Assembly (NCBI GenBank): GCA_007026445.1
Contig: VDMD01000047.1
Location: 62,001-126,000, forward strand
DNA length: 64,000 nt
Source: Schizophyllum amplum
Taxonomy: Eukaryota; Basidiomycota; Agaricomycetes; Agaricales; Schizophyllaceae
Reading direction: 5' to 3'
Position numbers and translations under genes: made by a program. Below the pieces are notes generated by a model. That model did not search any database, was not told the origin of the DNA, and saw nothing but the letters and a program-made list of their open reading frames with translations. Below are positions 20,925-31,657 of this stretch, piece by piece; within the stretch, counting starts at the first letter, position 1, and every line of letters begins with the position of its first letter.

Positions 20925-22856
20925 ATGAACCGATTGCTTAGCCGTTCTCTGACTCGTACTCCCATCTTTGCGGCCAGGTCCCCCTTCATCCCACCGCTCA
21001 GAAAAATGGCCACCGCGACTACGCCCGAGTTTGTGCGCCATCTGCCCCATACCGGATCTGTGCCGCGATTGACCTTGATGCGCAGAACAAGATGCTCTAT
21101 GCACCGCTCGCGGAGATCGACCCCGCGGTGCAAAACATCATCGACAAGGAGACGTGGCGGCAGTTCACCGGCCTGGAGCTCATCGCGTCGGAGGTATACA
21201 TGTACCACGACTTCCTGCCGCGCGCGCGCTGATCATGCGTGCCAGAACCTCACCAGTCGCGCGACGATGGAGGCGAACGGCTCCATCCTCACGAACAAGT
21301 ACTCTGAGGGTCTCCCCGACCATCGGTACTACGGTGGGAACGAGTACATCGACGAGCTGGAGCAGCTTTGCCGCAAGCGCGCCCTCGAGGCGTTCCACCT
21401 CGACCCGGCAAAGTGGGGTGTCAACGTGCAGCCGTACTCTGGCAGTGTGAGTCGCGCGCGTTCTATGAGATGAGCATTCCGCTGATAGCTTTTGCAGACC
21501 GCAAAGTAAGAGAAGCGCGTCCTCCTGCCTTTAACCCCTATTCATGATCACCGCAGCTTCGCCGCTCTTACGGCGCTCATACAGCCTCAGGACCGCCTGA
21601 TGGGTCTCGGGCTTCCAGATGGTGGTCACCTCACCCACGGCTACTACGTGCGTGCTCTAGCTTTGCGCAATGTTCCCGATCTCAACTTACACTTCCCTTC
21701 AGACCGCCAAAAAGAAGATGACGGCGTCGTCTATCTACTTCCAGTCCTTCCCTTACGGCATCTCCTCCGACTCCAAGTTGATCGACTACGAGAGCCTCTC
21801 CAACCAGGCCAAGCTCTTCAAGCCCAGACTCATCATCTGCGGCGCGTCCGCATACCCGCGCGACTGGGACTACAAGGCTTTAAAGACCGTCGCCGAGCGC
21901 GAGGGTGCCTGGTTGATGGCCGATATCGCCCACACCAGCGGTCTTATTGCCGCTCAGCAGCTCAACAACCCCTTTGAGTACTGCGACGTTGTTACGACCA
22001 CGACGTGAGTTGTCTTCACGCGCCTGTGAGCTGTGTTCTCATTCTTCATGATAGCCACAAGACCCTCCGCGGTCCTCGCGCTGGGCTTATCTTCTTCCGC
22101 AAGGACCTTGAGCATGCCAAGGACCTCGAGAAGCGTGTCAACGACGCAGTGTTCCCCGCCTGCCAGGGTGGTCCCCACAACAACGTCAGTGCGCATGAAT
22201 CTCTGTGCGGTTAATATTCTGACGTTAGCAACAGACGATCGCCGGTATCGCGACTGCTCTCCTTCAAGCCGCGCAGCCTGCTTTCCAGGAGTACGCGAAG
22301 CAGGTCATCAAGAACGCTCGCTCGCTCGCCGAGGCGCTCGTGGCCCACGGCTACCAGCTGCAGACGGACGGCACAGACAATCACCTCGTCCTCTGGGACT
22401 TGCGTCATCTCGGTCTGACGGGTAGCAAGGTCGAGAAGGTCTGCGACCTCATGGGCATCACGATTAACAGTGCGTATCATGCATATCATCCGATTCGAGC
22501 CTCTAACAGACATTGCAGAGAACGCTGTGAACGGTGACACCTCTGCGCAGACGCCAGGCGGTATCCGGTTGGGCACGTCTGCGCTGACGTCGCGTGACAT
22601 GAAGGAGGAGGACATCAAGATCGTTGCCGACTTCCTGCACCGCGCCGTGCAGATCTCCCTCACCCTCCAGAAGGAGGCCGGCACGAAGAAGCTCGTTGAC
22701 TTTGTGCGCGTAGCTACGCAGAAGGAGGACGGCAAGGTCGGCTTCGAGCAGGTCCGTGCCCTCCGCGATGAGGTCCGCCAGTTCGCGAGCAAGTGGCCGC
22801 TCCCGGGTGTCGATGTCGCAAACCTGAAGAAGCCCGAGGGTCTGCACTACGAGTAG
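20925..22856 (+). CDS. SHM1: serine hydroxymethyltransferase
   Basis: Nine exons: 20925..21032, 21086..21193, 21246..21446, 21498..21505, 21557..21647, 21703..22004, 22055..22184, 22235..22469, 22519..22856; 506 residues. PLP enzyme that converts serine and tetrahydrofolate to glycine and 5,10-methylene-THF. Diagnostic segments: [54 protein letters not shown] and the PLP lysine K275 in [15 protein letters not shown]-terminal [14 protein letters not shown]. Exon 4 is only 8 bases long. The first ATG gives a 27-residue Arg/Ser-rich amphipathic leader ([19 protein letters not shown]) resembling a mitochondrial presequence; an in-frame second ATG (MATATTPEF) in good context would give a cytosolic form. 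So the gene may serve both compartments. The gene name is by analogy with yeast SHM1 (mitochondrial). Confidence 0.93.
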
Positions 22857-23257
22857 ATAGAGGTGGGGATGGGATGGGATGGAAACGTTTTGACGAAGAT
22901 TCAACGTTCACTTGTATATGCTCTAGCTAGTATTCCGGACATTCAACCGTCCGTGCTGTCATTACTGTATTTCTAGTATCAATGCTGTCTCGCGCTGTGC
23001 TATGTCTGTCTCGCTCTCAGCGATCTTCAACTTCAAGCTCGAGAAAAGCAGCGGGATGCGAGAATTGACTATCTGGTCACGTGCATATATCCCATTGTTC
23101 TCTCTTCCTTCCTCGCCACCGCGCGCTGTTCCCAGTCTGGCGTTTACGCCATTGTCCTTCTACGTCGCTACCCTTCAGTGCTCAGCAATCATCACTTGTC
23201 CGCCTTGACTGCACAAGCGCGATCATCACGCAGCTCTGAGCCCGAAGTCTTGTCAAC
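22857..23257. other. intergenic
   Basis: 3' flank of SHMT and promoter of HIRA; pyrimidine-rich just before the HIRA start. No gene recognised. Confidence 0.5.
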
Positions 23258-26200
23258 ATGCGCTTCACCAAACCCGCCTGGGTCATACACGACGTGGCAA
23301 ACGCAAGAGGTGACCAGACGAAAGCAAAGCGAGCCACAATATACTCTGTCCATGTCCATCCAGATGGCTCGCGAATCGCCACCGGCGGCCTGGACGCGAA
23401 GATTCGCATATGGAGTACAAAGCCCATCCTCGATTCCGCGTCCGAAACGTCAAATCGCCCACCGAAACTGCTATGTACGCTCACGATGCATACTGGGCCC
23501 GTTCTTACTGTGCGGTGGGCACACTCTGGGCGGTGGCTGGCGAGTGGAAGCGACGACGCCATTGTGATGATCTGGGACTTGGATCCGTGCGTGGCTTGCT
23601 GTTCGACGCGACTCAAATATGCTGACACCGGTGCTTTGCATAGTCGCGGCAGGGGGCGCGTATGGGGATCAGACGAGGTGAACTACGAGGGATGGAAACC
23701 TCTCAAGCGGCTACCGGGACACGAAAGTGGTGCGTCTTCCCTATCCTGCGCTGCCCCCCTCATCGGCTCACCTTGCCCCCTTCAGATGTCACGGACGTAG
23801 CGTGGTCGCCCGGCGATCGCTACCTCGCATCCGTCGGCCTCGACTCACGCGTTATTATCTGGTGCGGGTTCACGCTCGGTGCGCCCTCAATGTCCTGCAT
23901 CCTCCCTTCATTTCACTCAATGCTGCATGACGTACAGAGTGCCTACACCGGCTTGATCAGCACCAGGGCTTCGTTAAGGGTGTGTGCTGGGACCCCGTCG
24001 GCGAATTCTTGGCGACTCAGTCGGACGACAGGTCGGTCAAGATCTGGCGTACTTCTGACTGGAGTCTGGAGGCAGAAGTGAAGAAACCGTTCGAGGACTC
24101 ACCGGGGAGCACGTTTTTTAGACGCTTGAGGTGCGGTAGAAGTCTCACTCCATGTATGCTAGGTGATAACCGACTCTCGACAGCTGGTCTCCGGATGGCG
24201 CGCACATAACTGCGTCCAATGCGACGAACAACAAAGGCTTTGTCTTCATCGCTGCTGTCATCACACGGAATTCGTGGACATCCGAAATCAGTCTAGTCGG
24301 TCATGAGAATACAGTTGAAGTTGCGGTACGACTACCCTGTGGAACATCTTACCTGAAGCTAATTCGATCTCTTCAGTCGTACAACCCGCACATATTCCTC
24401 CGTGATCCCAGTAAGCCGGTGGCTACGTCTAACATCTGCTCAGTGGTTGCGCTCGGCGCCGATGACCGGTCGGTTTCGGTGTGGCAAACGAAGTCGGCAC
24501 GCCCGCTCATCGTGGCGAGGGAGGTCTTTGACCGCCAAATTATGGATCTCAGCTGGTATGTTCTTCTCGTCCGCGATATGTTTGACTCTCTTCCTGCTCT
24601 CGTCCCCTCATCGCCTTCCGGCGTTGTCTGTACTTCGTGCGAATCCTAACGCCGATTGACAGGTCATGGGACGGCTTTTCGCTCTACGCAGTGTCCTCGG
24701 ACGGGACACTGGCTGCCTTCCACTTCGATCCTGAGGAGCTCGCTGGTCTCGCACCACATTCCGTGCAGGAACAGTATCTTACAAAATTCGGGTGAATTCC
24801 CCTCAGCTGCTGTTCTTGAAAATTTTCTGACGCTTGGTTCAGTTACGTACCACCACCGCTTCCGGAAGGCTTTTCACACATTGCCGCACCCAACGGCAGA
24901 GCCCAAATCACGCCGCCGCCGTCGCCTGGCCGCAACCAATCTGTTACGCTGCCTACGTTGGCGCCCAACATGAATGGACCCGCGGACGGCGAGCGTGTCA
25001 ACGTGCTCGTCGCCAAGCGCAGCCACAAAAAGCGCAACAATGTCATGATGTCCGCCAACGATATACCGCAACAACCTCCGTCGCCCTCGCGAGGCCATCC
25101 GCCGCTGTCAGCTCCGCCTATGGCTGGCCCGTCGCGCACGTCTTCGTCGTCACTCGCGTCCGCATTCGATGCGCCCGCGCCGCGTTCGTCGTACTTTGCC
25201 CCTCCGGAGCAGCCTATGGCGATGGATCGGTCGGAGTGGGGTATGGACACGGATGACGTGCGTATCGATGCGCTGGACAATGTGATGGCTTCTCCGCTCG
25301 GGTTGAAGGGGAAGCGCAAGGCGTCCGAGATGGACGAGCCGCGTCCGAGTGCGCGTACGCTTGGCGGGGACAGGCCTGCACGGGAGGGAGAGCCGCATGC
25401 GCGGCAGCTGGATAGAGACAGCCGCGTGTCTACGTGGAAAACTGATTTGGCGAAGCTGCCGGTGCCGCGCTTGCTCACGTATCTGTCGACGGAGGTGGAG
25501 GGGACGGCTGATACGTTCGATGCAGTGAATTCGGATAACGACGGTGAGTTGGTGTGGTTATTGTTTGTGGGCCTCGACTGACTATTGCTTTCTAGCGCCG
25601 ACGGAGGTTATGGGCATCAGTCGAAAGCAGACGATGTGGCTGGATTATTTGCCGTCACTAGCGCTGCTGGTACAAGCCACTCCGTTCTACTGTGCGGTCG
25701 CCATGCTCGACGGTAGCGTCAACGTGTACACGCATACGGGGAGAAGGTGAAGTCGACCTGAGTTATCTGCTTGAAATGGTCGCTTACCAATGTATGCAGA
25801 CTGATGCCCACCATGGCGCTCGGAGATCCCGCGGCATTCATGGATGGCTACAGACATGCACTTATGGTCATTACAACGACTGGCATGGTATACTCGTGGT
25901 ATGTAAAAAAGCTCGTGAACCTTTGGTCTGCCTGACATTCGCTAAAGGGACGTGAAGAACGGAAAGGCGTTCTTCCCGCCTGTATCTGTGAACGCGGCAG
26001 TGCGGCCGGGCCAGAACATCGTCGCGGCATCAGTGCGACACAACGGCGTGCCGGTCTTGAACACGTCCGAGGGCACTGCTTATGCACACGACCCGGCTCT
26101 TTCGACATGGGTCAAGGTCAGCGAGAGGTGGTGGTCAGAGGGGTCGAATGTGTGGTCGGGGCGACAGCGGTCGAACACGCAGGCGGCCGTCCGTGGCCCG

Positions 26201-26760
26201 ATGGCAGCGATCGAAAGCAGCATATCTGTGCTAGACGAGAGCGCGGCTGTCAAGCAGCGGCCACAGTGGTGGGACTCGGCACTGACGCTCGGGCATCTGG
26301 AGACACGCTTGTTATCGACGAAATTGCTCGATAGCCCGCAGGAGCATAAGCAGGTAAGGGATAAGCGCGGCATGGTTGGTGAAGTCGTTGACATTGCATG
26401 CGACAGGCACTGCTGCAATATGCGAAGAGGATAGCGGATGAGGGCTTCCGAGGGAAGGCAGATGAGCTTGCGAAGGAGCTGTTTGGGCCGATTTACTGGT
26501 GCGTGCCGTTGAACGTGGATAGGGGCTCGTACTGATAGTGTTCGCGCAGGCGACCTGGACGAGGTGACACAACTTGGACTCCAACTGTGCTGGGGATGGC
26601 GAAGCGGGATCTATTGAAGGAGGTCCTGTCGATCTTCGGTACGTCCAATCTCGCGGTTTTGAGGCGGTTACTTACAATTCCTTCAGCGCGGAGCAGGACA
26701 CTCACCAAGCTGGGAATGGACTATCAGGATTTGTTGAAAAAGTCAACAACGGAAGACTGA
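23258..26760 (+). CDS. HIR1: HIRA/Hir1 histone H3-H4 chaperone subunit
   Basis: Fourteen exons: 23258..23586, 23644..23729, 23786..23878, 23938..24130, 24184..24325, 24377..24555, 24663..24791, 24843..25543, 25596..25746, 25800..25898, 25948..26353, 26407..26498, 26550..26638, 26687..26760; all phases agree; 920 residues. The N-terminal third is a seven-blade WD40 propeller starting MRFTKPAWVIH, with repeats such as TIYSVHVHPDGSRIATGGLD, LTVRWAHSGRWLASGSDD, DVAWSPGDRYLASVGLDSR and GVCWDPVGEFLATQSDDRS. Then YVPPPLPEGF, a disordered Pro/Ser-rich linker with RSHKKRNNVMMS (the Asf1-binding B domain position), and a C-terminal HIRA domain (LDYLPSLALLVQATPFYCAVAMLDGS, ending ELFGPIYWRPGR...LTKLGMDYQDLL). 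The HIR complex deposits H3-H4 independently of replication and represses histone genes. Nuclear. Confidence 0.93.
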
Positions 26761-27188
26761 TTGTGGGGCGTACGATGCAAGCGCTGAACAATGCAATGCA
26801 CAGGATGACCTTGTATTATTCTTTTACTGTCTTACTGTCCGCACGCTGCCCATAAATTGCACGACGCACGGCAGGAGCGGTGACGGCTAGGTTGTCTGCG
26901 ACAACAGACAACCTAGACCGTCACAGCGCCGACGGTAGTCAAGCGTAGCGTTATGGTGAAGAACAAAGGGCGCTGCCCGGTGGTGATCACAAATACGGGC
27001 AAACTTCGTGATCCGGATATCACGATCCACGGCAGTTCCCGGTGATGATCACGGTCATCAAATTCACGTGCCAGAACGCACAGCGCGTCAGCGCCGAGCG
27101 ACGGCCGCGTGAATCAATACTTAAATGACATGTCTGGTCGCATGTTTGAGTGAACTCTCTCTTTCTCTTCCCGAACTTCCATCTCAGC
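26761..27188. other. intergenic with hairpin and palindromes
   Basis: Between HIRA and the DUF4336-type gene. Contains a long imperfect hairpin (26880-26924) and several GTGAT/ATCAC palindromic words (e.g. 26991-27000 and 27007-27024). Confidence 0.6.
26880..26924. repeat. inverted repeat (19-20 bp arms, 6-base loop)
   Basis: Arms 26880-26898 and 26905-26924 are complementary with one bulged base; the loop is CGACAA. Located 119 bases after the HIRA stop codon, so it may form a 3' UTR hairpin. Confidence 0.75.
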
Positions 27189-28440
27189 ATGTCGGAGACT
27201 GTGATTCGTGAGGTACGCCTTGCGAAATTCGTTGCGAGAGGCGCAACTCACCGGTTCGTATGCAGGTCGTCAAAGACGTCGTCACCTTTTCCAAGTTGGT
27301 TACTTGATTGACTTCTCGTATTGGGACCGACAAGTCTGTTTGTCAGGCCATTCAACCGCTTTGGACTCGTGCCCGTGGGAGGTCGCTCGACCGCCATCAA
27401 GCTCAAGGCCGGAGGTGTTTGGGTACTCGCGTCCACACCTCTTGATACAGAGACCAAGGCCAGAATTGACGCCCTTGGGCCTGTCAAGTTCGTTCTGTCC
27501 ATCTCATGCCACTGCGCTCTGTTGACCTCTGCTGCCAGGTATATCATCGGCGCGGATGCCGTGCATCACCTGTTCCTTGGTGATTACAAGTTTACAACTC
27601 TCATTGAGGAACGGCATTCTGATACAGGTTCACAGGCGACTTCAAGCAGGCTTACCCAGACGCCAAACTCATCGCACCAGAGTCTGCGATAGAGCGTCAT
27701 GGTGACAAGGACCTCAAATTCGATGGAGGTAGATCATCAACGCATGCCTTTCGTCTTGTCCCCTGATTCTCAACGCATACATTCAGCCTGGGGCAAAGAC
27801 CCTGAAGATACCAAGTACGGCTTCGAAGATGAGGTCCGTAGAATATTCTCCTTATACATCGCCACCGTCAATGACACCAGTTGCCCAGGTCGAACATTGG
27901 TGCGCAGCTCGATGCGTCGAATCACGTTTCCGAGTTGAAGTATATTTGCAGCTATTTCTCCGCATTCAAGAACAAGGATGTTGCTTTCCTGCATAAGGAG
28001 AGCAAAACCTTGATCGAGGCGGACCTGTTGTTCAACCTTCCGCCGAATGAGCAGGTGAGTTCCCCAGTTTACCCCACCATAAGTCCCGCGCTCACCTCGC
28101 ATTAGTATTCGAAGAGCAAGTCTGCTGGAAAACTGCCGATCGGAATGACTCCGACCAGTTGGCTGCACAGCAAATTCACCTGGTCGATGGCTGAGAATAC
28201 GGAGTGAGTCCTCCTTTTGCGTAACCGCATGATCAATGACTCATTTATCGGCTTGCAGGACCATGAGACGCGATGCGCTCAAGGTGGCCAACTGGAACTT
28301 TGACAGGATTATTCCCTGCCACGGTGTACGTACAAATTACAGTCATCATTCCGTGAAGACTAACTTACAATCTTCAGGATGTCATTGAGACCGGCGGCGT
28401 AGCGGCGTGGAAGGCCGCATACAAGAAATACTTTGAGTAA
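27189..28440 (+). CDS. DUF4336-type protein (metallo-hydrolase-like fold)
   Basis: Ten exons: 27189..27212, 27266..27294, 27347..27487, 27539..27579, 27636..27728, 27787..27833, 27908..28054, 28106..28203, 28259..28325, 28378..28440; 249 residues. Segments VVKDVVTFSKPFNRFGLVPVGGRST, GGVWVLASTPLDTETKARIDALG, YIIGADAVHHLFLGDFKQAYPDAKLIAPE, KTLIEADLLFNLP and IIPCHGDVIE follow the fungal DUF4336 pattern, which reads like a degenerate metallo-beta-lactamase fold: a VHHLFLGDF/K..YP.A loop in place of the HxHxDH site and a late H-G-D. Metal binding and substrate are not known. The intron between exons 6 and 7 was chosen (acceptor at 27907) because it alone keeps the downstream frame; the neighbouring residues LDASNHVSELKYICSYF are therefore the least certain part. 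Confidence 0.72.
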
Positions 28441-29011
28441 GCTAGGCATGACGTTGCCATAAGGACCATTATGATGCGGACGAGCTCGTTGTAGCTGTGT
28501 ACTTTCCCTTCATTTCGCAAGCAGATCATCATTGACGCCTTCTACGAATCGCACTTTGGCCCATGGTGCGCGGTTGTAGGTTGGCAGCGTGCCACGCTGC
28601 GTACGCATGGCTGCCGCTTCGTTCGCAATCCTCGAGGCGGCGCCATGTATCAACCTCCGCTGTATGTTGCGCCAATTTAGGTTGCATGCTAGTAAAGATC
28701 AAGAACTCATCGCATCGATGATATCAAGCGCCAATCGGTGGAACTAGGGCTGGCGGCGGGGGCAGACGAAGTGTATGGAAGCGCCTGGGAACACCAGGTC
28801 ACGGCCGGACCGCGGGCTGTGTGTCACGATCCCCCAATTCAGCTTGGGCACGTTGCAACCGCGCGCTCGACAGCTGGGCAGGTATAAGAAGCGCCTGCGC
28901 TGCTCAATGTATCATTCACCCTCTAGCACGCCACGCACCATCCCGCTGACTCCCTTCTGTGCGCTCCCAACCTGATCTTGATTCCATCGGCACCTTTTGT
29001 TCCACGTCGCG
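28441..29011. other. intergenic, zinc-finger gene promoter
   Basis: Contains a TATA-like site at 28883-28888. No gene or repeat recognised. Confidence 0.5.
28883..28888 (+). promoter_or_regulatory. TATA-like box
   Basis: TATAAG about 125 bases upstream of the zinc-finger gene ATG, followed by C/T-rich sequence. Confidence 0.4.
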
Positions 29012-31214
29012 ATGCCCTACTGCAAAACCTGCGACCGCAAGTTTCGAGATGCAGCGAGTCTGCAGCAGCACCTGCGGACCTCAGCGGCGGAGCATCCCCG
29101 TTGCCAGATTTGCGAACGCAAGTTCACCGACGAGACTGCCTTTGAGCAGGTGAGTCTTCATTTAAGCGCCGTCTTCACTGCATTCCCTCACGCCCTCGAC
29201 GACATCTTCGCGCTACGTTCGATATATCTTTATCATGCACGAGATCGCCATGTTGAACTTAGGACTAATTCTCCCAACAGCACATGGAATCAAAGCATCC
29301 CAAACGTTACCCGTGCCCGACACATCCGAACTCGATCTTCAACACGCCCGAGGCGTTGGAAGACCACTATAGAGGCCACTCCTCTCACCCTAATTGCCTG
29401 AATTGCGGTAAGGGATACCTCAACTGGGACCTCATGATGGAGGTAAGTGATGTTCGTTTCATATATTGGTTGCTCACTGCTGAATATTCGTCCAACAGCA
29501 TCATGACGCCGCGCATCCGAATGTCGTTTGCGAGATGTGTGGCGGACATCGGACGATCTACCTCGACCAGCAGCAGACTCATTGGCAGCAGAGTCGTTGG
29601 CATCCGTCCTGCGAGAAATGTGAAGAGGGCTTTTACAATCGCGCCGCTCTCGCCGTGGTGGGTTTCGTGATTATGAGTGCGGGTCTTGTCACTGACGCGA
29701 GTTCACCTGTAGCACATGGAAGAGTGCGGGAAGGAGACTTGCGAGGCTTGCGGCGCGATCTTCATGAGCGAGTACCTAATCGAAGGCGAAAAGCTCTGCG
29801 AGGTGTGCTGCCCGCGCGAGGAGTACGAGGAGGTGCCGGACGACGCGCCGATGCTGGTTCTCCAGGTGAGTCGCGTATACCGCGTCGTTATGCGTTGGGT
29901 CATCGTTCGTCTTCAGCCCGATAGCGGCGAGTGGCGCCCAGTGGGCACGCCTCAGACCGCTTGGCCTGCGACACCGTTCTCCCCGCGTCCGGATGGGCGA
30001 GCTGCGCCGCTTCCGCAGCCTACGCAAGGCATGTGCTCCATCTGGTCGACGAGCGAGGTAAGGGTGGTGCTAGTATAGGTTATCGTGTTGCCTGACCGCA
30101 ACACTTAGAACAGGTCGACCGCATATCTGGCGCCGTCGCTCCCAACCCCGGTCCAACCGTCCCTCCAGCCGTCGCAGCAGCTTATTACACAAGAGCATTC
30201 TCTGGCTTCTCGTCATAATCTCCCGACGCTGGAGACACAGGGCCTGAAGGACGCGACCAGGTCCACTTTGGTTGTGGACCATTCAGCGCGGAGGTATGCT
30301 TGGATTTCTGAGTGTCGCGCGGCCACTGAACATTTCCGTCAGCGGCAAGCTTCCGGACGACCCGTCGCCCAACGTCGAGTCGCCTTCTGGCCTCTCAGAA
30401 TTACCTAACGTCAGCCCGTATCCTGCCACGCCTAGTGAATCGAACTATAACCCGCTGGAGTCGCGGGAGCCCCGCATTCGGTCCATAAGCGGCCTGTACG
30501 CCCGTCCATCGACAGAGAGCCTCACTCGCCCGGCGAAGGTAGGACGGATGGCGGGCAACTACACAGCTTGGCCGATGGATCGGCGCACGTCCTCCATGGG
30601 TCGCGGGAAGGAGCTCACGATCATGACACCCATCGAGTCCCATTCGCCGCTGGACTCTTCGCCGGAGCTACCTGGTGGCAATCGCGTCTCGATGTACGAC
30701 AACATCATGTCTGTTCCGCTGCCTGCCAGCGATGAGGAGGAAGCGTCGCCGATGAGCAGTCCGACCACGAACGTGTCAACGCGTTCCGAAGACACCTCAT
30801 CCTCTGTGACAAAGGCGGAGCCCGAGGTTTATGCCACGAAGATCGCGGGGGGCTCGAAGATGGACGATGTGGCTGGGATGGCGGGACGCACGTTGCGGCG
30901 GACGTCGCATCTGCCGAGGCTGGTGGAGCACACGAAGTCCGTTGAGCGAGCGGCGATTGCGTCGGCGCCGGCGCCGGCGTGGTCAGATGTTTTGAAGTGC
31001 AGGCTTTGTGCGCGCAATCCTTGCGAGGAACCGACGGTCACGATGTGTGGCCACCTCTTCTGCAACAAGTGCGTGCTTTCTCGAGAGTTGCTGGCGCTCT
31101 GGCTAACATCGAACTGTTAGGTGCATCGTCGACGCCATCATCAGCGGGAGCTCCTGCCCGCTATGCTCTGTACCACAGCTGCTGTACTGCATCTTCAAGC
31201 TTCGTCTGGACTGA
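29012..31214 (+). CDS. C2H2 zinc fingers plus C-terminal RING finger protein
   Basis: Eight exons: 29012..29149, 29281..29442, 29499..29657, 29713..29865, 29917..30057, 30109..30293, 30343..31068, 31121..31214; 585 residues. The N-terminal ~200 residues hold serial zinc-finger-like units: CKTCDRKFRDAASLQQH, CQICERKFTDETAFEQH, CPTHPNSIFNTPEALEDH, CLNCGKGYLNWDLMMEHH, CEMCGG, CEKCEEGFYNRAALA and CEACGAIF. After a ~290-residue Ser/Pro-rich disordered stretch the protein ends with a RING: CRLCARNPC, TMCGHLFCNKCIVDAI, CPLC (C3HC4 spacing), suggesting E3 ubiquitin-ligase activity. The finger array could bind nucleic acid or protein. I know no named gene with this exact order. The splice before exon 8 restores CNKC. 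The acceptor for exon 6 (30108) was chosen because the nearby alternative leads to a stop. Confidence 0.8.
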
Positions 31215-31657
31215 GGCCTTCAAGTCGTTAACTTATTGGTTGTCTTGTTTCTTGGTACCTCCCTCTTGCATATGCGCTTGAACGCGTGATGTGTAGCATA
31301 TTGTCTTGATGCAACCGTTGCGATTGAACCCTGTTCAGGATATCATTGACGCTAATACGGGCTTGACTTTGGCTTGATGGAGAACAAAGACTGCCTATTC
31401 CGGCATGCGCTCCTCCTCACCCCCACCATCTCAATATGTCAAAACCTGTGCTGCGTACGCATCTGGCAAACCGAGGGCTCAACGGCTCAACGTTCAGCTG
31501 CGCTCAGCGGTATCTTTAGTTGCACCAGGGCGCCTGACATCACGATGGCCGGATACAATGACACTTACCCAAGTCTGACGCCATGACGTCCGGACGCATA
31601 TACATGCTCGGCATTGCTGAGTGAAGTTGACTCTCACTATCATCGCCCTGCGAAGCT
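31215..31657. other. intergenic
   Basis: Upstream region of the phosphoketolase gene. Nothing recognised. Confidence 0.5.
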
